NCBI GenBank assembly: GCA_036971475.1
Contig: JBAIZL010000002.1
Location: 45,068,512 to 45,132,511 of the forward strand
Origin: Prosapia bicincta
Lineage: Eukaryota; Arthropoda; Insecta; Hemiptera; Cercopidae
Direction: 5' to 3'
Length of the DNA: 64,000 nucleotides
Each line of letters opens with the position of its first letter. The first letter of the stretch is position 1. Below, one piece after another: positions 63,841 through 64,000 of the stretch. The position numbers and the translations under genes were made by a program. The notes under the pieces were generated by a model. The model was given only the letters and a program-made list of their open reading frames with translations, did not search any database and was not told where the DNA came from.

Positions 63841-64000
63841 GCTTCTACGTCTAGCGTTAGTTCCCGTAAATTTTTTTTTTTTTTTTTTTTTTTCTTGGCG
63901 AAAAACCAATTGAGGTTATCATCGCCAAACAAAATCTAACACAGAACGCGATGTTTTAAATAAAATCAAATAAATTAATAAATAAACAAATAAATAAATA

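Overview
The window is a repeat-rich, AT-rich stretch of an arthropod genome, most likely an insect. The evidence is an invertebrate-type Polinton DNA polymerase with an OTU-like N-terminal domain, Helitron and LINE debris, and short runs of the insect telomere pentamer (CCTAA/TTAGG). I see no complete, recognisable host gene. Species cannot be named from the sequence.

The centrepiece is a 12,485-bp mobile element at 10998-23482. It has ~1.5-kb terminal inverted repeats (TIRs) that start 5'-AGT and end ACT-3', flanked by TATATA on both sides: a 6-bp target-site duplication and termini as in Polinton/Maverick elements. On the minus strand it encodes a protein-primed family-B DNA polymerase (OTU-like domain, zinc-finger region, 3'-5' exonuclease, polymerase). 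The reading frame is open over about 1,250 codons except for one in-frame TGA. Other candidate genes are an unrecognised 319-aa protein on the plus strand, an acidic repeat protein that looks like a transactivation domain (minus strand, probably spliced, with a frame change in an A8/T8 run), and two short unrecognised minus-strand ORFs. I could find no integrase, packaging ATPase, protease or capsid genes. The element is therefore either a reduced non-autonomous Polinton or a polymerase-plus-TIR element whose mobility protein is one of the unrecognised ORFs. A related, diverged right-hand end lies at about 42660-44035.

Left of the element (1-10991) are diverged tandem repeats, one arm of a long inverted duplication (1670-3975, partner 47375-49330), a possible LTR-retrotransposon integrase remnant, a 125-bp x 6 tandem array and a ~0.6-kb tandem duplication. 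Right of it (23489-37027) are dispersed repeats, a Helitron helicase pseudogene interrupted by a foldback sequence, and long TA and TG microsatellites. From 37028 to 62340 two direct paralogous blocks, A (37028-45900) and C (52066-62340), with a partial block B (50068-52065), form a segmental duplication that has since received different insertions and minisatellite expansions. These include internally deleted LINEs (endonuclease start joined to ORF2 tail), a 93-bp x 3 array in A only, and a 161-bp x 6 array in C only. A LINE RNase H/C-terminal fragment lies at 49384-49791.

At least eight places carry the same motif, CTGANGA, then a short hairpin, then GA(A/T)A, resembling a degraded hammerhead core. 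Boundaries of dispersed repeats were judged by eye and are approximate.
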